Positions 48,480 through 62,620 of a DNA stretch of 64,000 bases are shown in pieces. The stretch is taken from assembly GCF_016808095.1 (NCBI RefSeq), contig NC_068976.1, positions 22,476,371 to 22,540,370 of the forward strand, given 5' to 3'. The position numbers and the translations under genes are program-made. The notes under the pieces were generated by a model that saw only the letters and a program-made list of their open reading frames with translations, had not been told where the DNA came from and did no database searches. The stretch comes from Vigna angularis. Its lineage: Eukaryota; Streptophyta; Magnoliopsida; Fabales; Fabaceae. The stretch's first letter is position 1, and each line of letters begins with the position of its first letter.

Positions 48480-50924
48480 TGTAACATCCCAAAATACAAC
48501 AATAACTACAAATTAGAATTAATTACATTAATCAATTAAACAAAGTAGTCTTACATTAAAACCGGGTTCAAAAAGCCGAACGGCTTAAAATACAGAAACC
48601 AAAATACAAAACAGCAGAGATAAGAAGAGTCAGGGACGAACGGTTTTACAAAACCAAATAACCGAACGTTCACTAATAAGACTAAACAATTCAAAACTAA
48701 ACAAACGAGCGCGCTAGAGTTATGCCTTTACTTCCACATCTACGAGGCTCGCATCTTCCAAATTTTCTTCTTCCAGCACCTCTTCAAGTAGCTTACTTCC
48801 ATCTGCTCCCATCCACACGGATGATCATCGCGAAGACGAGACGGACGTACTAGGACGAGGGACAACACAAGGAAAAACGAAGGGTAAGCTTATGTAATTT
48901 AATTCATACCTTAACATAAAAATTCAACAATTCAAACACTCGAATATTTCAACATGAATAATCATCCAAAAACTATTACTAGACGGACCGTCCGGACTGT
49001 ATGAATCTGTGTAGCTACAGGTGTCCTTTGCACCCGGGTGATGTAGTAACTGGAATAATCACATCAACTGCCACCCGAGGTTAGCCCTATCCAAAGTACC
49101 CCTAAGGACTCGGACCTCCTACCTTTCCCACACATGACCTATCATCCTCTAAGTGAGGATGAGTACTCACGGAACATCAGGATGGACAGCCAGCATTAGC
49201 ATGCCCACAGTCATACTTTACAAAATTCCATATTCATATTCATCCATACAGGAGTCGTTCCTCCCTGGAACGCTCGTTCAAAATCCATAATCATTATTTC
49301 ATCTCATATATTGTTCGTTCATTACCATTCTTCACTTTAACCTCATTTTTATCTTCCATTACAATTTCATAAAATAACGAGCATTCAACCCTCTTCATAA
49401 CGAGGACGAACGTGAAAAAAAACGAGATCGATAACTCCTCGTTTCAGAACCGAATGAAACCGACACATCATATTTACCGAACGTCATTTTCTATTCGAAT
49501 CAGTTGAATGAACTGACTCTAGGAAGATCGGATCCTTACTCAGAGAGTAATTTAAATAGGAAATATTTAGGCCGAATCCAAAGAGATAAAGACTCCTCAA
49601 TACGAATAGATGACTATACCGAGAACAATTTATTTTATAGACGCCGACTGTCAGTCAATGACCGAACGCGGTATACTGATTTATAGAAATTTGGACGAAC
49701 GCTATTTCTATCCATTTGGTATTTTAATACTAGGACGAGCGTTCGGTATAAGACCGAGCGCCACTCATAACGAACGCTTTGGGTCGAGACCCATCGCAAA
49801 CTTGTACTCACAATAGAATTAGAAATAAAGATAATATGAGAGGGTGAAGATAGAATAAAAAAAATGACTAAGTGTCCAATTATGTTTTCAAGCTTCTCAA
49901 TTCCTCACACAACACTCGAGATGTCTACGTTTGGCCGAACGCTCAAACGTAGCACTAATAAAAGAGGGCGTTTGTCCTCAACTAGGATTTCTTCCGAATG
50001 AAAGAATCCCATACCAAATCATTTTCACTGGAGAACCGAACGGTTAAAGACCGTCCAGTAACGTACGTACACAATCATAAGTGAAATTTCTTATCATACT
50101 CAATATTATCACATTTCAATTTTTAACATATAGTCTCACTCATTTTCAATCATACCGTATTCAAATAATCATATCTTATATCATCAAATCACAAAAATTT
50201 CATACATTTCATACATCATAACATAACATCATAAATTTTCATATCAATTCAACGAACGTTCATGTAACACATAGTCATATAAATTAAATTAATAAGCTTC
50301 CCTTACCCGGATTTGTGACTGAAACATTTTACACGTAAGAATTGTGGCTCGTCCAGCTACCGTTTTCTACCCGTAACGGTCACTTAACTCTTCCAATCAA
50401 ATCTAACCATGAGAAAAAAAGAAATACTAAGAACTTAACCCTTCATGCAACAAGAATTTGGCTTTGCATGAGACAGAAAACGTTCGACGAAGAAGAGAAA
50501 CTTACCAGTTTCAGAATCTGGAACTGTTCGGTCCAGATTGTAGCTTACTACACCGGAAGTTCACCTACGGTTTCTGAAATGGGATCGGAGAAAGGAGTGG
50601 TGAGTTACAGTAGAGAGAAGATAGGGTTTTCTAGAGAGAAGGAGGAGAAATGGAAGGTCCGAGTTTTGGGGAAGAAGAAGGAGCGTGCATGAGAGTGGAA
50701 GAGTTTTTTGAAAATCCATTTTATTCTCCCCACGTCCACACGAACGTGCGTCTCTTCTGTCGACACCTACACCCCCATTACTGACTTCCATTCTTTCCTG
50801 GTGACACTTGGCGTGAGTTGCAGAGTTATGGAAGTGCGTTTTTAATGCACTGCAGAAGGGTTTGACGAGTAATTAAAGAGGATGTGACAGGTGATTAATA
50901 GTGTTTGTTTTCCAAGATCTTACA
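48480..50924 (-). mobile_element. Solo LTR related to the full retrotransposon, reversed
   Basis: It starts TGTAACATCCCAAAATAC, the complement of the full element's LTR end, and ends GATCTTACA. Exact 5-bp target duplications TTATT flank it (48475-48479 and 50925-50929). At 2,445 bases and with no internal region, it is a solo LTR left by LTR-LTR recombination. It is homologous along its length with the 2,575-bp LTR but clearly diverged, so it belongs to a sister subfamily or is much older. GAACG/CGTTC motifs are frequent, although the 35-bp array is absent. Confidence 0.92.
48720..48812 (-). other. Acidic 30-residue frame in the solo LTR
   Basis: The frame begins ATG (48812-48810), encodes MGADGSKLLEEVLEEENLED followed by ASLVDVEVKA, and ends TAA (48722-48720). 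It matches the frame at 22088-22177 in the intact element. From the shared CTT codon on, two or three codons differ at first or second positions against about ten that differ at third positions. Confidence 0.5.
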
Positions 50925-50929
50925 TTATT

Positions 50930-51137
50930 TATATTAAAAAATAAATAATGGTATTCTAATTTAAATATTAACAAGGTCCAATATTTTAAAATTATTTGCA
51001 TTAAATAAACGACTGTAAATTTTAGTTCTAACTTAATTATTGATGATTTTAAAAATTAATAGTAACTTTAAAAATTAAAAAAAATAATAATAAAAATTCT
51101 TTAAATATATATAATTTATTTTATAACTAGAACTAAA
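50930..51137. other. AT-rich spacer
   Basis: Short AT-rich stretch between the solo LTR and the MITE; nothing recognisable. Confidence 0.4.
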
Positions 51138-51145
51138 TTAAATTA

Positions 51146-51441
51146 GGGTTAAATATGTTTTTATTCCCTAAACTATTGTTCGTTTTTGGTTTTCGTCCCT
51201 CTTCCAAAGTAAGGTACAATTTAGTCCTCATTCTTCTCGAAACGTTCGTTTTAGTCCTCGAAAACTAAATACTGTTTGAAAATTTGGTCCTCATTTAGCA
51301 ACAAATGAGGACTAAAACCAAAGTTTCGAGGACTAAAACGAACGTTTCGAAAAGAATGAGGACCAAATTGTACCTTACTTTGAAAAAGGGACGAAAATCA
51401 GAAACGACCAATAGTTTAGGGACTAAAAACATATTTAACCC
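51146..51441. mobile_element. Mutator-type MITE with exact 9-bp TSD
   Basis: A 296-base foldback element. The left end GGGTTAAATATGTTTTTATT and the right end read in reverse (GGGTTAAATATGTTTTTAGT) are nearly identical, and pairing extends through most of the element (GTAAGGTACAATTT with AAATTGTACCTTAC, AAACGTTCGTTTTAG with CTAAAACGAACGTTT). The target duplication ATTAAATTA is exact (51137-51145, 51442-51450). It is the youngest-looking of the three family members. Confidence 0.9.
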
Positions 51442-51450
51442 ATTAAATTA

Positions 51451-52224
51451 TATACACATTTTTCTTGTATTAACAACCATAAATAAATATATAAATTTTA
51501 AAATTTAACCATTGGAAAACATTGGTCAAAATCTGCTTAGGATCATAAAACTCAGTTTCATTAAATAATACTTACATTAAAAAACAAATACCTGATAACT
51601 TTATTTTTAATTTAATTATTAATGAATTAAAAAATTATTTATATTAAAAGAAATAATTGTAGATTTGAATTTTAATTCAACTATTGACAAGTTGAACCAT
51701 TTGAAAGAAAAAAGGACAACTCTTTATGTATATGTAGTTTTTTTAATAATTATAATTATATTAAATTATGTATTTTTTTTAGTAACAGTAAATAAATATA
51801 TAACTTTTAAACATTATTTTAACCGTGCAAAAAATCATTGGTTGGTCGAAATCTGTTAAATCATAAACCTCTGTTTCATTATATAAAATATATTTTTTGT
51901 AACCTTATAACACACTTGCTACTGACATTCTGTGATAAAAGTTATGTCTAAAGAAGATCTGTTACATCACTGTGCAACTTGTATTTTATCTCTCTCTGTT
52001 TTTAGTTGTTATAATGTCCTATGTAACACGTTACAACAAGAGACATAAATGAATGACATGTGAAGACATAAGTGCTTGTCACCTATTCAACCACTTCTCT
52101 TCTAAACATATGTTTTTTTGGGCTGTTTCTTACATCTAAGCCGTTCATTGTTACGAAGCTACAACATGTTAAAAGTGAGTCGCGACATTCGGGTTGACCC
52201 GTTAATTTGGTGGATGTATTTAAT
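51451..52224. other. AT-rich spacer
   Basis: No gene is supported. An open frame at 51665-51859 is AT-driven and not called. Confidence 0.4.
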
Positions 52225-52232
52225 ATTTTAAT

Positions 52233-53144
52233 TAGTGTCGTCAAAATGGATTGAAATCTCTGAGTTAATTTGGCTCATCATGAGTTTGAATCGGATTGGA
52301 TTAGAAAAAAATGTAAATTTTTTTATACAAGTCAATTTTGACCCGGCTTATTAAGAACTCAGCTCACACGGATTGAACCTATGGTGGATCGGGTTGGCTC
52401 ACCAACCCACCTATTTTTTTTAATTAAATTAAATTAATTATTCAAATTTTATTATTTTTTATTAAAATCAAATTAATTAAATTAATTATTCAAAATGCAC
52501 AACTTTTATTTAATAGTAAAGCCTTTCATGCTGCTATCTTTCCAAAAGTTCTCCTTTGCAAATAAAACCCTAAGATTATAGATTTGATAATATTATAAAT
52601 GGAGATAAAGAAAAACATGCTTCAAGAGAGTATTCTAATTTAATATATGGATAATATTATAGATTGGATAATTCAGGAATATATCATTTGTTTTATCTTA
52701 TTTTCAGACATATCTACAAGCATAATAGTTTTATCTTGTGTTATATATTTTTGTTAACGGCTATATGTAGTTTCTTGATCAAACGGTTGTGTATGTCTCA
52801 TTAAACTAAATTGGCAAAATTTTATGCTTGATAGCTTATAATATATATAATAATATATTTCTTTTGTTTCATTTTTTTATATCAATTGATCCAATTATTA
52901 CTGTTTCAATTTGATCGATCAAAGTAACATGTTATAAGAATTTGAGAAGAAAATGGTGAAAAAAAAAGTTAATTAAGTGAGCCAATGAGCCAATCTGTTT
53001 AACTCACCAACCCGTGGTGGGTTGGGTCAGATTCGAATTTTTTCAGCTCACTAATAAATGAGTCAGGTTGGGTTGGCTCACTAAGTAGTCAACCCGTGAT
53101 GGATTGAGTTGGGTTGGGCCGAGTTACCCGTTTTGATAGCTCTA
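52233..53144. mobile_element. hAT-type non-autonomous element with exact 8-bp TSD
   Basis: The ends TAGTGTCGTCAAAATGG and, in reverse, TAGAGCTATCAAAACGGG form the terminal inverted repeat. The flanks ATTTTAAT (52225-52232 and 53145-53152) are identical 8-mers, the hAT signature. The subterminal regions are rich in GGTTGGCTCA and CAACCCGTG motifs in inverted arrangement. The 912 bases hold no transposase. Confidence 0.88.
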
Positions 53145-53152
53145 ATTTTAAT

Positions 53153-55479
53153 GTGGCATTTACCCGCATGTGAAAGATAAGCTCGGAGGTTGATTTTTTT
53201 TTTCAAATTTAATTTGAAAGATTTAGTTTTGATATTATATTAATTCAAAGATATAAGTAATAAGATTGTAATTTAAATTATTAATAGTTATAACGAAATT
53301 TAATTATTAACTATAATATAATAATTTAATATCTAAATATAATAATATTTTAAATTTATTTAAAAAAATTATTAATTAACTCGTAATATTTTAAATTTAT
53401 TTAAAAAATATATTTATATGATTAAATAATAAAAAAATATGAATTGACTCGTAAGTTTGTTTACCACAAGATAAAATAGGGTATTTAACTTGTTTTAGTA
53501 GGATAGACCAACTTGATCTATTTTATTTTTTTTATAAGTGATGATCGAGTCAAAATAGATTGAATTAACTTGTTTTACAACTTACACAAAAATATGTTTA
53601 GTTAATAAAAAAATAGAATATGAAATATGGGCGTTACTATATTGTTTTTTTATTATGATTTACTTGCAAAATTAGACATTTGTATATTTGTTTACTTATA
53701 AATATGTATGAAGGTTGTTTATTGTAATGGTTAGTAACCGTTTTTTTATATACACGTTTCATTATAAATTTTACTCTTATTAATATAAATATTTTTAGAA
53801 ATATATTTTGTATATGTTTATTAACATTGTTATTATAATAATAATTAAAATAATTACTTTTATTTTTATTTTTTCATAAACAAAAATAGATATACATGTA
53901 AGAAGAGACATGTATTATCACTTATATATTTAAATTCTCTGTTAATGATAAAAAAATTAAGATAATTTTAACTTATTAAATATACTTAATTAGTAATTTA
54001 TAATTATTTGTTGATTTATGATTTATTTTATAAATTAACTAAGCACTATGGGTTTGGATGAGGTTGGTTAAAAAAATATAAAATTTTAATACGGACTAAT
54101 TTTGAATTCGATTCACTAAGAATTTAATTTACTTGAGTTAAACTATAGTAAATTGGATTGACCCACCTAGATTGAACCTGCCGGATTAACTCTCATTAAC
54201 TCATATAATTATTACTTTGTGTTATAATAATATTTAATATTATTAATTAATATTTTTTTTATTATATCGTAATTGGAGATAAAGAATATGGACTTATCCA
54301 TTTAACAATGTTATTTGTTTTGTTTTTTTATTTACTTTTAGATTGTACTTGTAATTAAAAATAATTTTGATATATATTGTATTTTATTTATTTGTTTCGG
54401 GAAGTTAATATTATTTTTAACTGAGATTTATTTATATTTGAATTAGAAAAAAAATTATTATTTTTTAAAATTGAAATAAAAAACTTGTAATTAAACAATT
54501 TAACTCGTGGTAGATTATGTAAGATTTAAAATTTTTTAACTTGATAAATAAACTGAATTAAATTAATTTACTAATTAGTTAACCTGTGATACTATCACCC
54601 GTACTAATATTTATATGATATAAATAGAGTACGTTGTATGGTTAAATCAATATTAATAGCATTAGAAAATGATTATACGCCAATGTTTAAATTTTTATGT
54701 CTTTTTAGTTTTTTTTTTCTTCCATTTCTCCTTCTTCTTCAAGGGTTCTCTGCTGTGGCTGTTACTTTAATAGAAATGTCTTTTTGTTCCAGGCCACCTA
54801 TATTCAATACCTTTAGTAGAAATGTAATATTAGAAAGAATTTAAAGTGGAAAGTGACTGATGATGTTTATCTAATTTAGTATTTTAGTGATTGAAACCAC
54901 AAGGAGGTTATCCATTTTAAGAATGTGAACACTAAAAACATGAATACTAGGATAAAGCAAAAAGGTGTGATATGAATGGTTGCAGAGAATAGAAGACTTT
55001 TAAGCACATCTACGCTACCATTCTGACAAGATACCATAAAACCTATGTTTCTTCATTCGACCATAGAAAAAGGGAAACAATACGTGGCTCATCTGGATGC
55101 CTTAAGATAAGGGAAATGTTAGGCCAATGAAATGACTCAAGCCAACACGTTTTAATATGGAATGACAAGGTACCACAACTTTACATTCATTCATTTGACA
55201 CAACAAAAAAATATATTACAAAAAAAGTGAATTTTTATTTAAAAGAAAAAATGATACCAAATGTGAAAAATTTGTATATATTAAAATATCATTTTTCCGT
55301 TTAAAAATTTCAAAATTTTCATTTTTATAATTTTAAATGCATTTAAATGTATTAAATTCAAACCAATCTTACTTACTACAAATTGTTTATTCTTTGGATG
55401 GATTGTTTTAGATAGGCAATTTAAATTTAGAAAATTTTAAATTATATTTGGAGGAATAAAGTATTTTAATTGCCATTAA
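53153..55479. other. AT-rich intergenic region with decayed hAT-like pieces
   Basis: Fragments near 53460-53580 and 54050-54600 resemble the subterminal parts of the hAT-type element (GGATTGACCCACC, GTTAACCTGTG), but no ends or duplications can be fixed. The open frame at 54638-54844 is not supported as a gene. Confidence 0.4.
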
Positions 55480-57240
55480 ATCTAAAAAATAGTTAAATAT
55501 TAAATAATAATTAATAATTTAAAAGTGTTAACATTGATGATGCCTTTAATTATTATTAATTGATATTATTTTTTTTTCAAGATTGTTTTAATTTATATTT
55601 GTATAAGTTTTGTTCCGTTAATATTAACTATGATTTTAAACTGATATGATTAAGATTACTTTTACAATGATATTTTGATATTTTCGTTAGTTTTTTTAAT
55701 CAATAAATTTTCCTAAGTTCACATTGATAAAAAAAATGTAATCCTAAATAATGTTAGCCGAAACCTTTCTTAATTGACATCTCAATGTTTAGGTTGTAGT
55801 CAAAGTAATGACACATCCATTAAAATCAAGTTAAAAAACATGAATTAATAATATATAATAATATAATATATTAAAAAATAGTTTTAATAAAAAAAATCAA
55901 TATAATATTATATAATTAATAAATGTTATCTTAATTGAAGAGACAATATTACTCAATGGTATGAAAATTAAAATTAAAATAAATAAAAACACATAAATTA
56001 AATTATTATTAAGAGAATAACACTCAAATATTAATATGTTAGGACCTAATAGTAATAACAAAAAAATTTATAAAAAAAATTAATTAAATCACGTATTGAC
56101 ACATGTCGTAAGTCAAACTTTTAACTTATCTCTTTAGATGAAATTTAAAATTATTTTACATTAAAAAATCCAATTAATATAATGAAATTTTAAAATGCAA
56201 ATATCTTTAAAAAAATTTAACAAATTTGGCATCAAATATTCCTAATATTTTATAAAAATGAATTATGATATTAAAATCATACGTCAAATAGAAAGCTCTT
56301 GATATAAACTTTACTGACTTTTAAAGATAGTTGATTTCGTGTAGATGTTGGTAATACAGCAAATGCCAAACATGATGTTACGAATCAAGTTGTGAGTTGG
56401 CGAGTAACCCATTTTTCATATATCAATGCACCAATCAATGGTCTAAATCTACACAATATTTAAATTTAAATACTAAAATAACTTAAAAATATTATTACTG
56501 ATGATAGTTTTAATTAATATTATGATATTATTCTTTTTTTCAAAGCTTGTTAATTTTTTTTTAAATTTATATATGTAAAACTTTTGTCAATTAATCTTAA
56601 TCGTGATTGTTTTCAATGAATTTGAATCACGATTATTTAAACTGATATTGATTAAGAAATTTTTTATGATAATATTTAAAAACAGATTAAATAAAAAAAC
56701 GATTAAATGTAAAGAAACGAATAAAATTAATAAAACAATTATTTTAAATTAAAAAGCTTTTATTTAAAAGATAAACTTGAAAACATACGTAGATACCGGA
56801 AAATCTTCGTATACCTGACGAATCAACTAAACTCAAGTTAAGTAACAAATGAAGAGAAAACAAGTGAATTTAAACCTATGAAGAATGTTGACTTCTTACA
56901 TTTTTTGAGATGAAATTTAAAACTATCTAACATTAAATAACCCAATTAATATAATAAAATTCTACAATTTTAATTTCATAAAAAAAGAAATCCAAATTTG
57001 GCATGAAACATTCCTAATCTTATATGAAAATGAATTATCTTATCAAACTTCTCGGTCAAACACAAAGCTATTAAGATATAAAGTTCAAAGATTTTCAAAG
57101 ACGATTGATTTCGTCTAGATGTCGGTAACTATAGCAAATGTCAAACATGATGTTAGGAATCAAAACATAAGTTGAAGAGTATTATCAACCCTTATCCTAA
57201 GCCTCTTCCCTCCCAATCAATGCTATATATTAATGCATAC
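55480..57240. repeat. Tandem duplication upstream of the ADH gene
   Basis: Two diverged units lie in direct order: about 55480-56455 and 56456-57240. Shared blocks in the same order include GATATTATT with a T-run, a long AT block, GATGAAATTTAAAA, CCAATTAATATAAT, AATTTGGCAT, ATTCCTAAT, GTAGATGT and CAAACATGATGTTA-GAATCAA. The second unit ends at the TATA box of the ADH-like gene. The first therefore looks like an orphan copy of its promoter region. Confidence 0.75.
57223..57232 (+). promoter_or_regulatory. TATA box of the ADH-like gene
   Basis: CTATATATTA lies about 115 bases before the ATG, with CCAATCA just upstream (57213-57219). It is plausible by position. Confidence 0.6.
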
Positions 57241-57345
57241 AATTAGTCATTTTCCCTCAGCACGCACTGCTTAAATTTCAGTGATCATTTCCCAACTTTT
57301 TGCTGCACTTATTAACTCATTATCTTGATTTTGCTTCTGATCGCC

Positions 57346-60440
<3,095 letters not shown>

Positions 60441-60894
60441 AGTTAGACACTGCTCTTATTGTCTTGGGATGAAAACAAGTTCAGTGTAAAAGCAGTTGAT
60501 TGATTCATCAATGCTTCCAACTACTCTTGGTGACATAATCATGCAATAAATATTATCTAAATTCCATTCCAAAAAACAAAATAAACAAGGCTAGGCTGCA
60601 ATCATCGTTCATTACGAAGGTTGCTGCATCAAATATGTGTGTTCGTTAGAAGGTCAAATCAAATATTACATCAGTAAAGTTTGTAAACCTTCTGTTACTT
60701 AATTCAAATTTGTATCTTTCTTTGAATCTTGTTATGTGCCTATTTTTTGTTTGCAGTTTTATTTCTTAGATTTTGTAAGAGTTTGTAATCTTTATTTAAT
60801 CAGACGAGTTTTTTTTTTTCAATTTTGGTCCACTAGAATCATAATACAACATGCAACAAAAAATCATAGAATGATAGAAAACAGATATAAAGAA
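60441..60894. other. Convergent 3' intergenic region
   Basis: This contains the 3' UTR of the ADH-like gene (+) and of the reductase gene (-). No other feature is seen. Confidence 0.5.
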
Positions 60895-62241
60895 TCATAG
60901 AATGAATCTGTTCATGCGAGTTTCCACAACTTTAGACCTAACCATGGTGCCAATGGTGTTGATGAGAAGCTTAGCATCTTCCCAGGGTGTGCCAGGCGCC
61001 AACTTCTTATACAAGTAGCTCTCAAACGTCATACGTTGAACGTACTCGTCCCCACATAGCTCCACCAGAGCCTCCCTGCACGCGTTACTACCGTAGAAAA
61101 CCCTCTGCAACAGATCCAAAAACCTAAACGTCATAGCATACTCCGCGTCCCACGGCTTCAGGTACTCCCTCCTAAGATCACTCTCGTCGATCATCCTCTC
61201 CCCACCCTCCGAAGCCTTTACGACACCGTTTCCACACATGCGACCCGATTTCGCCGCAAAATAGATACCCTCACCCGAACACTTCGTCACGTACCCTGCA
61301 GCGTCGCCTACGAGTGCCACGCGTCCCTTCACCCGAACCGGACGAGGGTGCTCCGGAATAGGGTGCGCTTCCACTTTGATCACTTTCCCACCGTTGATCT
61401 TCGGCATCACTCTTTCTCTGATCCCGCGCTGGTACACCTTAATATCTTTCTTTGCACGTACCGTACCAGTCCCCACTGCCACGTGGTCGCACTTGGGAAA
61501 AACCCACCCGTAGAAATCTGGCGACACGTCGCCACCCACGTACATCTCCGCGAGATTTTCATAGTACACCATTTTCTCGTCCGGTAATTTGATACGTTCC
61601 TGGAACGCGATGGCGCAGGCGTAGTCACCGGCGCCGATCGACCTCGCCACTCGACTGTTGGCGCCGTCGGCGCCAATCACGACGTCGACCGCGAGCGAGC
61701 GCCGGGAGGAGCCGTTGGCTGTGTAGTGGATTGTGTAGGGTGCGGCTGGCGCCGTCGGGAGGTCGAGGCCTGTAACGAGGCCGGCGACCGCGGTAGCGCC
61801 AGCGGAGTGCGCGCGGGAGCGGAGGAACGAGTCGAGGACCTCGCGGCGGACCATGGCGATGAACTCGTGCGGCTTTAGGGTTTTGCCGAAGTCAACGGCG
61901 ATGTTGGAGGGGGAGAAGATGCGCATTTGCGTCACTTGACGGTCTATGAGGTGGTGAGGGATGTTGAACTCTTCCAGCATGCAGAGAGGAATGGCGCCAC
62001 CGCATGGCTTCGCGACGGACGGGGGGTTGCGTTCGAAGAGGAACGTTTCAACGCCGCCGGAAGCTAGCGCCTCCGCGGCCGAGGATCCGGCGGGACCGCC
62101 ACCTATCACTGCCGCTCGGAGCTTTCGGCCGGAGATGGATTTGGAAGCTGAGACGGTGAAGGATTTGAAGTAAGGTTTGCGTTTTGAGGTTGGAATGGAG
62201 AATGAAGGTAAACAAAAACTAGTTTGAATTTTGGCAGCCAT
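60895..62241 (-). CDS. Geranylgeranyl diphosphate reductase (CHLP-like), intronless
   Basis: One 448-residue frame on the minus strand. The first ~38 residues are Ser/Lys-rich and acid-poor, as in a chloroplast transit peptide. FAD-binding GGGPAG is at residues 47-52, followed by PCGGAIPLCML, VTQMRIFSPSNIAVDFG, VIGADGANSRVARSI, SPDFYGWVFPKCDHVAVGTG and GDAAGYVTKCSGEGIYFA. These match plant CHLP, which saturates the geranylgeranyl chain to phytyl for chlorophyll, tocopherol and phylloquinone. Length fits the family (about 465). It differs from Arabidopsis CHLP at many otherwise even sites (GSSAAEALASGG, CGNGVVKAS), so it is probably a second, diverged paralogue. It has no introns and is far more GC-rich than its neighbours, in coding third positions especially. 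Confidence 0.92.
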   Translation of the reverse strand: MAAKIQTSFCLPSFSIPTSKRKPYFKSFTVSASKSISGRKLRAAVIGGGPAGSSAAEALASGGVETFLFERNPPSVAKPCGGAIPLCMLEEFNIPHHLIDRQVTQMRIFSPSNIAVDFGKTLKPHEFIAMVRREVLDSFLRSRAHSAGATAVAGLVTGLDLPTAPAAPYTIHYTANGSSRRSLAVDVVIGADGANSRVARSIGAGDYACAIAFQERIKLPDEKMVYYENLAEMYVGGDVSPDFYGWVFPKCDHVAVGTGTVRAKKDIKVYQRGIRERVMPKINGGKVIKVEAHPIPEHPRPVRVKGRVALVGDAAGYVTKCSGEGIYFAAKSGRMCGNGVVKASEGGERMIDESDLRREYLKPWDAEYAMTFRFLDLLQRVFYGSNACREALVELCGDEYVQRMTFESYLYKKLAPGTPWEDAKLLINTIGTMVRSKVVETRMNRFIL

Positions 62242-62620
62242 GGAGAATGACGAAATGAGTTTGGATTTTGAATTTGGAATCAGTACCTGTGAAATAGGAA
62301 TTAGGGTTTATCACTTTACTCCTCCTCCAAGAATATAATATTTTAATACATAATGCATACTTTAAATCGATTTCAGAGAAAGATACAAATGATGTTAGCA
62401 CCAGATTCCATCATGGTATGGCATTGTAATAAAAAATTGTTTTCAAGATATACTGTACTATTTCTTTATCTTTCCACTGCATGTGGGGTTAGCATCAGCT
62501 TTGCAAGTTGTGTTTGATATTTTACTGCTATGCATGTGTTCAAACAGAGTGTATATATTACAGCTACTTCTAAGTGTTCTGAAACTTCAGTAAATTTTAT
62601 AACATGATCAATAGGAAATG
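62242..62620. other. Spacer between reductase and GDSL gene
   Basis: This holds the reductase promoter and the 3' UTR of the GDSL-type gene, both on the minus strand. No other feature is seen. Confidence 0.45.

Noticed and set aside
54050..54600. A further complete hAT element
   Set aside because: Only subterminal-like motifs are visible; no matching ends or 8-bp duplication could be found.
54638..54844. 68-residue frame with a hydrophobic stretch
   Set aside because: It sits in AT-rich repeat debris and lacks any recognisable family or promoter.
61348..61676. Frames antisense or shifted within the geranylgeranyl reductase
   Set aside because: They are shadows of a GC-rich coding frame; only the 448-residue frame has family motifs.
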